Below are positions 46,453 through 57,280 of a stretch of 64,000 nt of DNA, piece by piece. Within the stretch, counting starts at the first letter, position 1. Each line of letters starts with the position of its first letter. Both the position numbers and the translations under genes were made by a program. Source of the stretch: Apiotrichum sp. Y4204 (taxonomy: Eukaryota; Basidiomycota; Tremellomycetes; Trichosporonales; Trichosporonaceae); contig JAMYHL010000029.1 in NCBI GenBank assembly GCA_025531455.1, positions 248,001 through 312,000 of the forward strand. The letters run 5' to 3'. The notes under the pieces were generated by a model that worked only from the letters and a program-made list of their open reading frames with translations, searched no databases and was not told the DNA's origin.

Positions 46453-46494
<42 letters not shown>

Positions 46495-46744
46495 AATTTC
46501 GCCACAACCACCTGGTAAACGAGCGGTGGAGGTCCCTGTCCTCCTCCACTGCGGTGCTTTCACTTCGGTGTGGATATCTGTACTCCTGGGGAGGTGTTTA
46601 TCCAAACAACCGCAACGTCACAACAAACGACCTCTTGGCTTGAGACATCTCCGCAGCCCACCTATCTTCCTCTCCGTCTCTGCGCTCGGAACTTGAACAC
46701 GTTTATCACTGCCTCGTGGCCAGCCCATTACAACTTCCACTGCA
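45686..46744. other. Intergenic gap with a 41-base poly(A) run
   Basis: These 1.06 kb lie upstream of both the carrier and the RG-rich gene. They hold an uninterrupted A-run (46453-46493, listed separately) and no gene that I can support. Confidence 0.4.
46453..46493 (+). repeat. Poly(A) mononucleotide run
   Basis: There are 41 consecutive A residues. I see no element body upstream that would make this a retroposed tail, and no clear target-site duplication, so it is called a simple repeat. Confidence 0.9.
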
Positions 46745-48081
46745 ATGGACGAGTTCGGCCTACCCATGGCCTTTGGGAAACCGAAGCGTGGTGGTGGTAG
46801 CAAACAACCTCAACCACACCAATCTCCAGCATCACAACAGACACAGCAGCATCCACAACATGAACTGCCGCCAAAGCCACCCGCTGACGGAGCGCCTCCT
46901 CCGCGCGGTGACTCCGGACGCGTCCGTGGCCCACGGGGAGTGGTAGGAGGCGGAAGACGGCATCGAGGACGGGGCCGAGGTGGTCGGTCCGGAGCAAGCA
47001 CAGGCGCAGGTGAGTGTGGTGAGCACTGGCGATAGATTGGAGGGTGGGGGCGGGGCCCGTGCAGCGATACGTGACTGGTATCCCCCCACGCCCCCCACCC
47101 ACCCATCCCCACTCATTCAATGTCCCAACGTCTTACCAACTCTCAGCAACTGGCGCTTTGGCCCACGGTTTCCCGACTTCCGACGCCAACACCGCCAACG
47201 CGGGCGCCAGTGGCGGAGCTCCAGCCGACGTAGCGCACGCCATGGACGCCGCGCCCACTGGTATCAGCACCAATCATGTCGAGGTTGGCGGCGCAAGCGA
47301 GCTGTCTGGGCCCGGTGGCGAGGGCCGCCCAGGGAGGAGTGGAACACCTGAACGGTCCTCTCACGTGGCGCACGGCGTTGCCGCAAACGAGTTCAGTGCT
47401 GGAGACAAGGTATGTCGCTTGTGGGTTGATACTGGGAGATGGGGTACGGTTGAGTACGATTGGGTTCCGATGCTTGATGCTCCGTTACCTTGTGTGCTGG
47501 TCGCAAGATGGAGCGGTGGTGCACGGTTACGGGCCCAACCGCTGGTAGCACCATGAAACGTACCGATGTTCCATGGTGGTAAATGCTGGCGTGTTGGGTG
47601 GCGGTGTCATGCACCTCCTTGTGGGGACTGGGTCCACACTGGCTCTGGCTCCGCATTTGTGCTGTCAACCCCATGGGACATGTCCATCGACAGTATGCGG
47701 TGATCCCCATACGTCGCGGACCGGCACGTTCCGTCCCCGTGGCACCGTCCTTTCTTCCCTAGCCGCTTTGAAACATGGCAGCTATATCACAACCTCCCCA
47801 ATCTTGATGGTCCGTGCTAACCCCAGCGCCCACTGCTATCGTCTCCCAGCGGTTCGGTGTCTCAGATGCAGCCAGAATATCCCATCGGCGGAGACGGGGG
47901 GTGGGGCCGAGTGCGCGGTCGTGGACGGGGACGAGGCGCGGGAGGACCCGGCCACCGCGGTCGCGCCGCACCCACGGGGCCCCCGGCGCGCGACGAGCCC
48001 CGCGGCTTCTTCAAGGAGAGCTACTGCGAGGACCCCTGGGCGACGCTTCTCGCGCGTCGCGCAAATCCTGCCAATCCCTAG
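46745..48081 (+). CDS. Unrecognised RG-rich protein
   Basis: Three exons join in frame: 46745-47009, 47147-47409 and 47827-48081, giving 260 residues. The N-terminus is MDEFGLPMAFGKPKRGGG, followed by a Gln/Pro-rich stretch and a first RG-rich block (GGGRRHRGRGRGGRSG). The middle exon is Ala/Gly/Ser-rich and disordered. The last exon has a second RG-rich block (GWGRVRGRGRGRG) and ends FFKESYCEDPWATLLARR. RG/RGG blocks are common in RNA-binding and nuclear or nucleolar proteins and are substrates for arginine methylation, so an RNA-related role is a guess. The short conserved-looking ends (GLPMAFGK and KESYCEDPWATL) may be docking motifs. I do not recognise the family. The 417-nt second intron could hide an extra exon. 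Confidence 0.6.
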
Positions 48082-48680
48082 TTCCTGGCTCGTAGTCTCG
48101 TGCCTAGCACCAATCCGTGCGCCGTGACCGCTGATCTCTCTGCGACGCGTTCCGATCGATGCGCGATGTGCCTTTCGCAATCCCGCCGCGTCCGAGCGCT
48201 TCTTGGCCTCTTGCGTGCTTCCCGCCCGTCTTCCTTGGCGCGTTCTCTTTGGTCACTCCTCCGCTTCGGGTGGCACCGCGCGAGAGCTTGGACCCTCTCT
48301 GGTAGCTCTGATCTTTGATCCGCGATCCGTGATCCGTGTGACCTATCATTCCGCAACTCCCCCAGTATCCCGGTCCAGCACGGCCATCAATCTCATGTTG
48401 TACATCCTCCATCACATGCACATATTCGAACGACTGGCCGCACGGTCCCGGTGACGTGCTTTCAGCCTCCCCCACTCGTATTCCGGGAGATACCGGGCGA
48501 GCACTCAAGGCTGATATCCATGGGTCGCGGAGCCGCACTCATGGTGCTCACCCAGCGCGTACTATCATCAGTAGTGACGCTATGAATCTTGCAATGATGT
48601 ATGGTCTGGACGGTCACGACAACGCGGCGGAAACATCGAGTGGCCCGCTCATATAAATACCTCAAAAGTCACTCTTTGAC
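48082..48680. other. Intergenic gap before the tRNA gene
   Basis: I see no coding segment in these 600 bases. A few short GATCC/GTGATCC repeats occur near 48315-48335. The tRNA gene begins at 48681. Confidence 0.4.
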
Positions 48681-48765
48681 GCCCCGTTAGCTCAGTGGTA
48701 GAGCGTGTCACTCGTATCCCATCTGGGACATGACAAGGCCAGTCGTTCAAGTCGGCTACGGGGCA
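48681..48765 (+). tRNA. tRNA-Thr (anticodon CGT) with a 13-nt intron
   Basis: The cloverleaf folds fully. The acceptor stem GCCCCGT (48681-48687) pairs with ACGGGGC (48758-48764) and the discriminator is A. The D arm is GCTC/GAGC with loop AGTGGTA. The anticodon stem TGTCA (48706-48710) pairs with TGACA (48731-48735). The T arm AGTCG/CGGCT encloses loop TTCAAGT. The region between the anticodon-stem halves is 20 nt rather than 7, so a 13-nt intron (about 48717-48729) sits at the canonical place after position 37. The anticodon is CGT at 48713-48715, which reads ACG (Thr). The internal A box (TAGCTCAGTGGTAGAG) and B box (GTTCAAGTC) are intact. CCA is not encoded, as expected in a nuclear gene. 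Confidence 0.95.
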
Positions 48766-48789
48766 TGGGGATCGATCCCCTGATTGCAA

Positions 48790-48794
48790 TTTTT
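48790..48794 (+). terminator. RNA polymerase III T-run after tRNA-Thr
   Basis: Five T residues lie about 25 bases after the tRNA 3' end, the expected kind of Pol III stop. Confidence 0.6.
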
Positions 48795-48967
48795 AGACAT
48801 GGGAGTGAGTTATCTCTTGTTGGGCTTGTCGCGTCTTCACTTCTGTGATCCTATGTTAGACGTGATCAAATCAGTAGATAAGTGGGTTTGACAGTCAGTG
48901 CCCCGGCAACATTTATCAGTGACATTCCAAACACAAGAGTACAAAACACTTCTTTCCATCTACACAT

Positions 48968-50391
48968 CTACAGCTTGACCTCAGCAACGAGCGGCTTGCC
49001 CTCAGCGCCGGCAATGGCGTTGCGGACGCACAGGTCCGCCATGGCGTTGCGCGTGTCGTAGTCTGCCGAGCCCATGTGGGGGATGACGGCGCACTTGGGG
49101 TTAACAACAAGCGGGTGGTCGGGGGAAATGTGCGGCTCGTTGGTAATCACGTCGAGGCCGGCAGCGAAGATCTCGTCGTTGGACAGAGCCCATTCCAGGT
49201 CCTCCGAGTTGACGACGGGTCCCTGGGGTTAGTTTTGAAAAAAGTGGTCATGTTTGTGTCGGACGGGAATCAATGAAGGTAGCAAAGACCTCCGCATCCC
49301 ATTAGCCGGACTCACACGCGCCGCATTGACGAGCACGGCCGTCTTCTTCATCTTCTTGAGGAAGTCCTTGTTGACGAGGCTGGTGGTTGCAGGCGAGAGG
49401 GAGCAGAGGACAATGACAATGTCGCTCTTCTCCGCGACCTCGTCTGGGCTCGTGGCGCGGCGCACATCGTACCCCCAGCGCTTGGAGAAGTCGGCGTCAA
49501 TCTCGGCCTGGTTGGGCCGCGCGCGCGAGGAAGAGTACAGAATCTTCGGCGGCGCCGTCTTGTTCACAAACGGCACGAGGCGGTCCACCACGCACTCGGC
49601 AATACGGCCAAAGCCGAGGAAACCGATGGTCAGGTTCGGGTGCCCGATCGAGGGGCCGCACATCACGAACGGCGCCCACGGGAGCTGCGGCCACTGGGCT
49701 GTTAGCTTATGTGTGTGATACTACGCAGGACAAAGATATGGATAGGAGTACGCCCATCGTATCTTATACTCACGCCTCCGCTCTTAACGAGATCGATGCC
49801 CTCCTGCACGCGCCGCATGGCCATGAGCACGAGCATGATCGTGATGTCTGCAACGGCATCGGAGAGCACGCCGGGGGTGTGCCCGATCTTGATGCCGCGC
49901 GCGTTCGCCGCCGCGACGTCAATGTGGTCTGGGGTTAGCGCTGAACAAGGCAGAAGGCGAGAGCCTGCCATCCAGCTGGGCTAGCCACCTCTCTATACCG
50001 TACATCTCGCACTCACCAAACGCAACAGAGAAGGTGCTGACCGTCTTGAGGTTGGGGTTTGCGGCCTTAAAAAACTCCTCGTCGACCTTGTCGCTCGACT
50101 GCCCGTGCATGATGCACGCAGCGACAACGTCCGGATCGGCAATGTGCTCGAGGACCCAGGCGCGAGATGGCTCCGCGTCCTCGGGGTTGACGATCAGCTC
50201 AAAGGGCGTCTTCTTCAGCGTCGCCATCGCCTCGGGGCCGACATTGCGCGTGCTGCGTGTGAGTTTTCTTGTTGGGATAATAGAACGAGAGTAACTTATA
50301 ATGGCGATCACACCAATACGCCGCTGATCACCGTTCCCGCGACCCAGGGGTGGGGTACGCGATCGACTTACATGAGAATCTTCTTTGCCAT
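48968..50391 (-). CDS. D-2-hydroxyacid dehydrogenase, glyoxylate/hydroxypyruvate reductase type
   Basis: This is an NAD(P)H-dependent enzyme of the D-isomer 2-hydroxyacid dehydrogenase family, probably reducing glyoxylate or hydroxypyruvate. Five exons (50391-50372, 50252-50017, 49928-49774, 49693-49316, 49222-48968) give 347 residues. The 20-nt first exon joins to give MAKKILITRNVGPEAMATLK. The Rossmann part contains LTIGFLGFGRIAECV, where one usually sees GxGxxG, so the second and third glycines need checking. IMLVLMAMRRVQEG, SDIVIVLCSLSPATTSLVNK and VNAARGPVVNSEDLEWAL follow in the family order. The final HMGSADYDTRNAMADL matches the GRHPR segment with the catalytic histidine. Glu and Arg of the catalytic set are plausibly at TNEP and AARG. 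It sits next to, and in the same direction as, the SSU1-type transporter. Confidence 0.9.
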
Positions 50392-50945
50392 GTTGAGGAG
50401 ACGGAGCGAGGACCGAATGTTGGGCAGATAAGAGAGGGGGAGTGGGTAACAGCTGTGTTGGCTGCTGGTATTTATTCGAGGAGATGCAGACGTGCGAAGT
50501 AGATGCTCGACAGCACCTCGTTGCCCATCTCTCACCCCACAACTGGCACCATCACCCCCGGTTCGACCGGTTCAAGACGGTTGACCCCATTCTGTTCGTC
50601 CGGTCGGATACCGGGCCGGAGCGCCGGGGAGGATTCAGGGAGCATGCTCCGGGGCAGCTTCGAGACCCCCCAAGTTACAAGCTGACCGGTACCCGGTGCT
50701 CCGCACGCTCTTGATCTGATTCCCGTCATCATACAGTACATGTCAGAGACGTAGTGCAAGAATATAATACATGTCTAGATGAATGCAGGATGCTGATAAA
50801 TGCAAGCGAGAGATAGTCTATGGGAGAACGCGGTCGTGCCTGCAATCCCGATGTATTAAAATGCTGTTATCCGCCGCGGGCGACTTCTGTTGTCCGTCTA
50901 CACTTGGAAGCGCGGCGTCTTTTGTCCGTCTATACCTCGATCCGC
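50392..50945. other. Intergenic gap
   Basis: A TATA-like AATAAATA on the minus strand near 50467-50474 lies about 80 bp before the dehydrogenase start. The rest is the 3' flank of the transporter gene. I see nothing else. Confidence 0.4.
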
Positions 50946-52571
50946 CTACACCTCGAAGGGCGCCTCAACGTCCGCCTCTGCCATGGTCTTGCCGCCGTTG
51001 CTCCAGCGGGTCCGCACGCGCGTAGGCGACGGCGACCTGCGCCTGCGGACAGCGTCCTCGTCGATGCCAACGAGCTCTGGGGCAGCGAACAGCGCGCCGT
51101 CGATGGCTTTCCAAAGTGTACCGATGCCGACAAACAGCCAGTGCAGGACTACCTGCGCGGCGAGGAACGCGGCAATGACCTTGAAGGCTGGCGAGTCGAG
51201 CTCCTTGGAAAGGGCGATAGTGGAGGTAGCAAACACACTGGTGTTGTTAGCGATGGGCCTTTAAGAGAACACAACAAGGCTCACCCGATCGGGAAAGTAA
51301 GACCCCAGAGGCCGATGGCAAACTTGCCCGGGCCAAGGAGGCGCCATTCACGACGCCAAGTGTCGAGGAAGAGCGCGACTGCGAGAGTGTACCAGAGCAG
51401 AGCGAGGCCCCACATAATCATGCCAACGACCAGACCACCAGCGAACAACACGTCTGCCAGGCGGCGCGCCTCTTCGGGGCCAATGCCGGGGATCATGGGC
51501 AGGTTGAACTCGTAGGTCAACTTGCGCATGGCCGTGCCGAGGGTGATGATGCCAAACGAGCCCTGTCCACATGGGCCGAGGGGAAGGAAGACCGAGGCAA
51601 GTGCAGGGCCTTGGGGCGAGCCGTGGACGGCCATGCGGTAGAGGACGAGGGTGATGATCATCATCGCGATAGGGACACCGGTGCCCCACACGCAGTACGA
51701 GGCCATCAAAGTCGAGCGGGCGAGGTGTGCATTGAACGGCATGAGCGCCTCGGCCACGATGCCACCAGTCGCAGCCGCGACGACGGAGGTAACGACGGGA
51801 AGGAGCCATGTCGGCGCCAATGTCTGGACAGTCTGCTGCTGGCGCGTGAAGAGGACAAAGATCATGCCAAAGTTGATCAAGATCGAGGCGAGAACGTCAG
51901 CCCACCACAGGCCATACGCGACGTAGGCCCACGGCTTGCCCCAAGCGGGAACGCAGACGAAGCAGATCATGTTCTGGACGTTAGCACGCGCCGCCAACCT
52001 CTTGTTATCCACTCACAATAATGGTCGCACCACCCATGGGCATGCATCCCCAGAACATGCTGGCGACATTGTGCTTGAGGACGAGGCGAAACACGCCGGA
52101 CCAGAAGATGTAACGGGCGAAGGTGAAGAGAGTAATGACAACGAAGCAGACGACGTTGAGGACGAAGATAATTATACCGAGATACTCAAGCCAGCGGGCC
52201 TTGTAGGGAAACTGGTGGAGGAGAATGGCAGAGATGCCAGTGCCCATGGTAATGGCATAGTAAGCCGGGACGGTGTGCAGCGCTGCGCGCTCAAACCACC
52301 CGACGATACCTTGGTGGCGCTGGAGAGAGGCGAGCGGGGGCGGTGGGGAAATGGCCTCGCGCCCGCGGGTTGCGATACCGGGCTGGTCTGAGGTCGTGGT
52401 GGTTGCAGTTGGCGTGACGGAGATGGAATCGACAGCCGGGGTTGTTGTGCCGCGATTGCTGCCATCTTGCGGCACAGGGAGACCATTCGGGAGAACAGGT
52501 TCTTCCGCGTCTACCATGGTGGGGGCGAGCGATGTCTCTGATGTGGCTGTGGAGGCAGGAGTGTCGAGCAT
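50946..52571 (-). CDS. SSU1: SSU1-type sulfite/anion exporter, TDT (tellurite-resistance/dicarboxylate) family
   Basis: This is a plasma-membrane exporter of the SLAC1/TehA/Mae1 fold; yeast Ssu1 exports sulfite and Mae1 relatives carry malate. Three exons (about 52571-52018, 51970-51285 and 51240-50946) give about 500 residues. After a Ser/Thr-rich N-terminus of about 80 residues comes VPAYYAITMGTGISAILLHQ, the TDT signature, then FPYKARWLEYLGIIIFVLN. Later segments contain MFWGCMPMGGATIINMICF and VFLPLGPCGQGSFGIITLG, with ten predicted membrane helices in all. The last exon ends in an Arg-rich cytosolic tail. Ssu1 rather than Mae1 is my preferred call from the NFPY-like and PCGQGS motifs. 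A good TATA box lies about 60 bp upstream of the start. Confidence 0.78.
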
Positions 52572-54252
52572 GGAACGAGGTGCAGAGGCGTGGGTGTTGT
52601 TATGGTGGTGGTGGTGTTGCTGTTAACATTGCTTTATATATATGTTTCGGCGTTGCAATGCGCGCACAGGCAATCGACAGGAAAAAGTTGCTGCTGGAGG
52701 AGGGCTGAAGATGCCGAGTTGCTGGGTATTACGATCTGCACGGGTGGGGTGGGCGGCGGATGTGATGGTGAAGAGAGCATCAAAGTTCGGATTGTTGGCG
52801 TTTGCTCCACCCCAAACAAGGGACATAATGCATCACAAGCTACAAAAAGTGTTCGGAATACTTTTTGGCCACCATCGGAGTTGCCCTGCAGTGGCCGCCC
52901 TGCGCGGCCCTGCGGCCAACAGCCAAAGGCGCAGCGGCAGAGGCTGGGGCCGAGGTGACTGCCTCTCCAGCAGGGCCCCCTTTGCCCCCCTTTGGCCGCA
53001 CCCCACTCCGATGCGAATTACCGCCACCCAAACAACACACTTACAATAAAACAAAAAAGCTGGTTTCTGGGCCCGTTCGGAACCAAAAGGAAGATGAAAA
53101 TAATTTAGTCTCTCTCCACTAAGCTTCTGATCGTCTGTGCATTCGGATCTCATATCTCATCCTTTTGGTGTAGAGATGCAGGAGCGGCAGAGCTGCCCGG
53201 CTGCAGCAGAGTGGAGCACATCACCGCGCGCCGAGCGTGCCGAGCAGGCCCGTCAGGTCCGTCAACTTTGGCCGCCGCCGCACATGGTGCGCGCGGATCT
53301 CACAGCGGGCCCGCCGGCACCAGCCGAAAAGAAGCATCACGTGAGGGCGGCTCGGGCGAGCTGCGAAGGGTGATTTGGAACAAGGCGCTGGCGGGCTCCG
53401 AATCTCGTGGTCAGAAAAAGACTCTTCATGCACTTCAGAACATGCCGCGGGGATGCACATGTCTCGGTGCTCCATGACATTGATATTACATGGCCCTATG
53501 CTTTGCCCGGCACGCTTGCCGGCGGGTTCGCGAGGCGGCGTTGATGGCCTGGATTGAGAAGCTCGATGCTGCTCTGGGTCTATTCCGGCCCCCGGGCGCA
53601 CGGGCCATCAACGCCCAACGGCGCGAGATGCTGCAGATTCCGAACAGGCCCAGACTGGCCAGAACGCCAGAAGCGATAACATAAGGGCAGAGGTGCAAGA
53701 GGAGATCAAACGTGTCTGATAGACTGCGCGGCGATCAACGCAAGCAACATTGCCCTCCACATCGAACACCACGGCCACAGTGTGCACCTGACTGACTGCG
53801 CGTGAAGTGTTGACTCGAGACGAGGAGGATGGAAATAATCTGCTCATTCGGAAGACGCAGAGGAAGCAGATCACAAGATCACAGCTGTTCCCATGCAGAT
53901 GAAGTCAACTGGAGGAGGATCCCCGTAACATCCATGGCTGATGAAAGCCCTTGCTTCTGACCAGTTCAGAACCACCGAAACAAGCCCCCACGATGAGAGG
54001 ATGAGATGCACACCTGACGTATGACGTTCTTGATTGCAGCCACATCGTCAAAGGCTGTTACCCCAGCGGCACAGAGATTGCCCGCGGGGAATCCGTCATG
54101 ATTATCATGGGGTACGACTGCCTCTGTCCAGTGGGCATTCGACGATAAAATCTCGGCAAAGGCTCGGCGTCGCTCTTCTCCGAACGAGCAGTCCGAATCT
54201 GCCAATCTTCCAATTTTGCATGCCCGATTAAGATTCTCCGCAGATCAGCAGG
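52572..54252. other. Intergenic gap
   Basis: Besides the TATA box, these 1.68 kb include a GC-rich patch (52875-53005) and another at 53490-53690. In the second, a minus-strand 70-codon frame (53486-53698) would encode a short hydrophobic segment (VIASGVLASLGLFGI); the opposite strand is equally open, so I do not call it. No RNA gene is seen. Confidence 0.35.
52633..52643 (-). promoter_or_regulatory. TATA box of the SSU1-type gene
   Basis: ATATATATAAA reads on the minus strand 62-72 bp upstream of the start codon at 52571. This suits a strongly inducible gene. Confidence 0.6.
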
Positions 54253-54872
54253 TTATTTCGGATCGTACGCCACAACTTCGATCTCGACGCGCATGTCGTC
54301 CTCGCCCAGCCGCGACACACCGAGAACCGTCCACAGCGGCTTGTGGTTCGGCATCCAGTGCCGCATATTGCGCACCATCGCCTCGAGCGCCTCGTTGTTC
54401 AGCGGCACGTGGTACGACGTGATGCGGAAGACCTGGTGTCAATGGGGTGCTGTAGGGTTTGATGGCATGCGCGAGTCACGAGATGATACAGTACGGCCAA
54501 CGCCGAGCGCCGTCACGTGCGGAACATCTTGGACAATGGAGAGCAACCTCTGATCCGCGCGCCCGGCGTTCATCTGCACTTACCTGCTCCCACCCTTTGC
54601 CCCCTGCAGTTCGAAGCGTGAGGTCGACGTTTCGGAACGCCTGGTCGATCTGCGCATTGATCTCGCGATGAATCACCATCGTCTTCGGGTCCCATCCGCC
54701 TGTCATCAGATATTACTCTGTTGCGAGCGCTCCGTGGCCAAGCCAGATCACCCGACATACCCTGTCCCGATATCTCGATCCGATCGCCGACGCGCACGGC
54801 CTGGGAATAATGGAACAGCTCCGCATTGCGCTCCCCGACGCCAGGGTACGTGTGGTACGTGAGCGAGGACAT
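54253..54872 (-). CDS. RidA/YjgF/L-PSP family protein
   Basis: Members of this family deaminate reactive enamine/imine intermediates of PLP enzymes, usually as trimers. Three exons join in frame to give about 135 residues: MSSLTYHTYPGVGERNAELF then HYSQAVRVGDRIEISGQG; GWDPKTMVIHREINAQIDQA then FRNVDLTLRTAGGKGWEQV; and FRITSYHVPLNNEALEAMV ending RVEIEVVAYDPK. The order (SQAV...IEISGQG...QIDQAFRN...RVEIE) fits RidA. The canonical catalytic arginine in 'RxxVxV' appears as RVEIEVVA. The start at 54872 is the first ATG in frame with good context. The divergent region to the right has no gene nearby. The closest fungal relatives are the longer L-PSP proteins rather than mitochondrial Mmf1. Confidence 0.85.
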
Positions 54873-56606
54873 GGTGGTGAAGAGTGATGGACAAAGGTTG
54901 TTTGTCGCATTGTTGTTGCCTTTGTCTTCATACCACGGCTTGCTCTCGTTGTGGGTGGGCTGCAGTGACGTCAGCCTGACGCCAACTTCCCACTGAGCCA
55001 CTCACTTGACAATCTAACGAGCGGCTTGGCCTGTTGTTCTTCACTGATTCCTTGACTTTTACTCGCATGTTTGATCCTTGAAAGAGCGCGCCCAGACGCA
55101 TACTCCGAGGGCATGGTCAACACGTCAGTCCGATCTTATGATGTTGCAGATACCTCGGGAGGCGGCTAAGTTTATCTCGCGCGTTTTCTCAGATCGCGTG
55201 ATGGGACCCCGATGCGCGTATTTCCCGGCGCATCCTGATATCGTGCGGAGTCGAATCCATAGACAGGATGAACAGGAGTAGCAGATGAGACATTCGAGTC
55301 CTACGCTTCTCGCTGGGGATGTTTTTCCGTGCGCCCATTCCGTATCACCTCCGCATACGGACTCGTCATTCCACCAGCTCAACGAAGAATCCAAGATCGC
55401 GAGGATGATCTTCGGCGGCTCGAAAATCAATACCGGTCTAGCGGTATTTGGACGTCACATCTCACAGCGAGAGCCAGCTTTGCAAGATATGAGGAGAGAA
55501 AGCGTGGATATGTCGAGCAAAGTTAAGGAGTAAGCTCGCTCGAAGATGGGTGGGTTTCATAGCAAGTGTTTTGCAGTTGAGGATAATCTCGACAAGTTCT
55601 GTGGCTTGCGTGAGATCACAAAGGGCCGCAGCTTTTGTTCAATGACGTTCAACCTCGGCGCCATGAGGCTTCCGCTCGGCGCCCGATACAGACCCACTGC
55701 TCCAACACTAGCACCCATCTCCGACGCTAGCGCTCATGATCTCATAACCGTTAGGATGTCGTAACCGCTCCGATCCTCGATCTCCGGCTCCGAAGGCCGT
55801 CACCGAGAGCAGTGATATGACATTACTGACGGCATTGTGCGATTGCACGGCGAAAGTTCTCACGCAGCTGGGTATCGGTGGTGTGGGAGTGTTGGGATAG
55901 TGGGGGAGGGCGAGCGAGGCGGATCGCATATCTCGACGCTTCGCATATTCCTCGTTGTTCCTCTCTGCGCCACTCCATTCAGGCTCGAGTACTCGAGTTG
56001 TCCGCGATGTGGCATGTAGATCAAGCGTGGAGTCGGAAGACTGAACCCCGGGACATCTTAAGACTGCGGAACAGCCGCTCCCTCTGGACATTCCGCGCAT
56101 CTGAGTGGGAATCGGATAAGGTTTGCAGGATCCAACGGATCCGAAAGAGTCCGTGAAGTGGAGCGCTAGGGTCTTTTCGGCACCCTCGTACCTGCGATCC
56201 AGCAATGTAACTGTATGTCGACCTCCATGCCGGGACAGAAAGTGGGTTGCGTTTGGTGCAGGACAGCAACATCGGTCGTGAAGGTTGAAGGTTGTGGGTT
56301 TTGGATTTGAGAATGCGTAAGCTGAATTAGTAACATTTCGCGAGTGTGGCACCTGTAGTCTGTGTCAGTGCGTCTGTGTCAGTGCGAGTTTGTCACCATC
56401 CAATCTTGCTGACACATGCGGCCTTTATTGTAGTATGCCTATTATAGAATGCATAATATATGCTGGTGATGAGAATGGAGGGTGGAGCGGGAGCTACACG
56501 ATCCCGCTATGAACAATATGTGGTGTGGAATGATGGAGGGTGGTCTCGGAAGCCGAGGATTATCTATCTAGGACCCAGGAGACCTGGAGGCTTTGTGCTC
56601 GCGCAC
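54873..56606. other. Intergenic gap
   Basis: I see no supported gene in 1.73 kb. A frame near 55329-55526 reads as a short coiled coil (RRIQDREDDLRRLENQYR) but has unbiased codons and no splice support. No repeats stand out. Confidence 0.35.
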
Positions 56607-57280
56607 TTAGTGCTTGATGGGAGACTTCTCGCCCTTCTCGGCGGTGACGTAGGGCTCGTAGACGTGCTCGCGCTTGGAGACGCACGAGAGCTTGTCGGCG
56701 GTGAAGAAGAAGAAGCCGAGGGTGCAGAGGCCGAACATGGCCCACGAGAGACCGGTGATGGCGGTGAGGAGCGAGCACTGGGCAACGAAGGGGCGGTACT
56801 TCTCGGAGAAGCTCTCGGCGGGGTTGCCGCACTGGAGGCCGTGACCGAAGGGAGTGGCGGTGAAGATACCAGCACCAGTGCCGAAGAAGACGCCGCCAGC
56901 GAAGAGGAGGAACATCAGGGGGAAGTGGCCGAACCACCAGTGGCAGAGACCGACGAGAAGGTAGAAGATCGAGGCGAAGAGAAGGAGGCCCATGGCATGG
57001 TACCACATGCCCGAGGGGTAGCGAGTCCAGTCATTGCCGAAGCGGTGGAGCTGCTGAGAGACGAGACCGAGAAGGGAGACGTCGATGCAGAGGAAGAGGA
57101 TGAAGTAGCAGAAGATGGCGATCTGACGACCGGTGGAGAAGAGGAGGCCCATGCGGGTGGTGGGACGCTCGGCTGAATGTTAGTGACTGTTCGTAGAGGG
57201 GATGTTGCGGCCAGTGTGGCGGTCGGTGCCACACCGTATGACCAGGTCGACTCACCAGCAGCAGCCTTCTTAGCAGCCAT
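56607..57280 (-). CDS. Four-helix membrane protein, MARVEL-like
   Basis: Two exons (57280-57256 and 57172-56607; intron 83 nt) give 196 residues. The protein starts MAAKKAAAAERPTTRMGLLF and has four hydrophobic segments: IAIFCYFILFLCIDVSLLGL, MGLLLFASIFYLLVGLCHWW, FPLMFLLFAGGVFFGTGAGI and AITGLSWAMFGLCTLGFFFF. It ends with a short charged tail (EKGEKSPIKH). The spacing and the conserved Trp/Arg in loops (YPSGMWYHA) resemble the MARVEL domain of membrane-organising proteins, which act at membrane apposition sites such as eisosomes or the secretory pathway. I would not go beyond 'MARVEL-like'. Codon use is extremely biased to C/G, which usually means high expression. Confidence 0.8.

Noticed and set aside
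46300..46500. Retroposed element ending in poly(A)
   Set aside because: No element body, no target-site duplication and no internal Pol III boxes could be found by eye.
53486..53698. Small minus-strand frame with one hydrophobic segment
   Set aside because: Both strands are open in a GC-rich patch and there is no further support.
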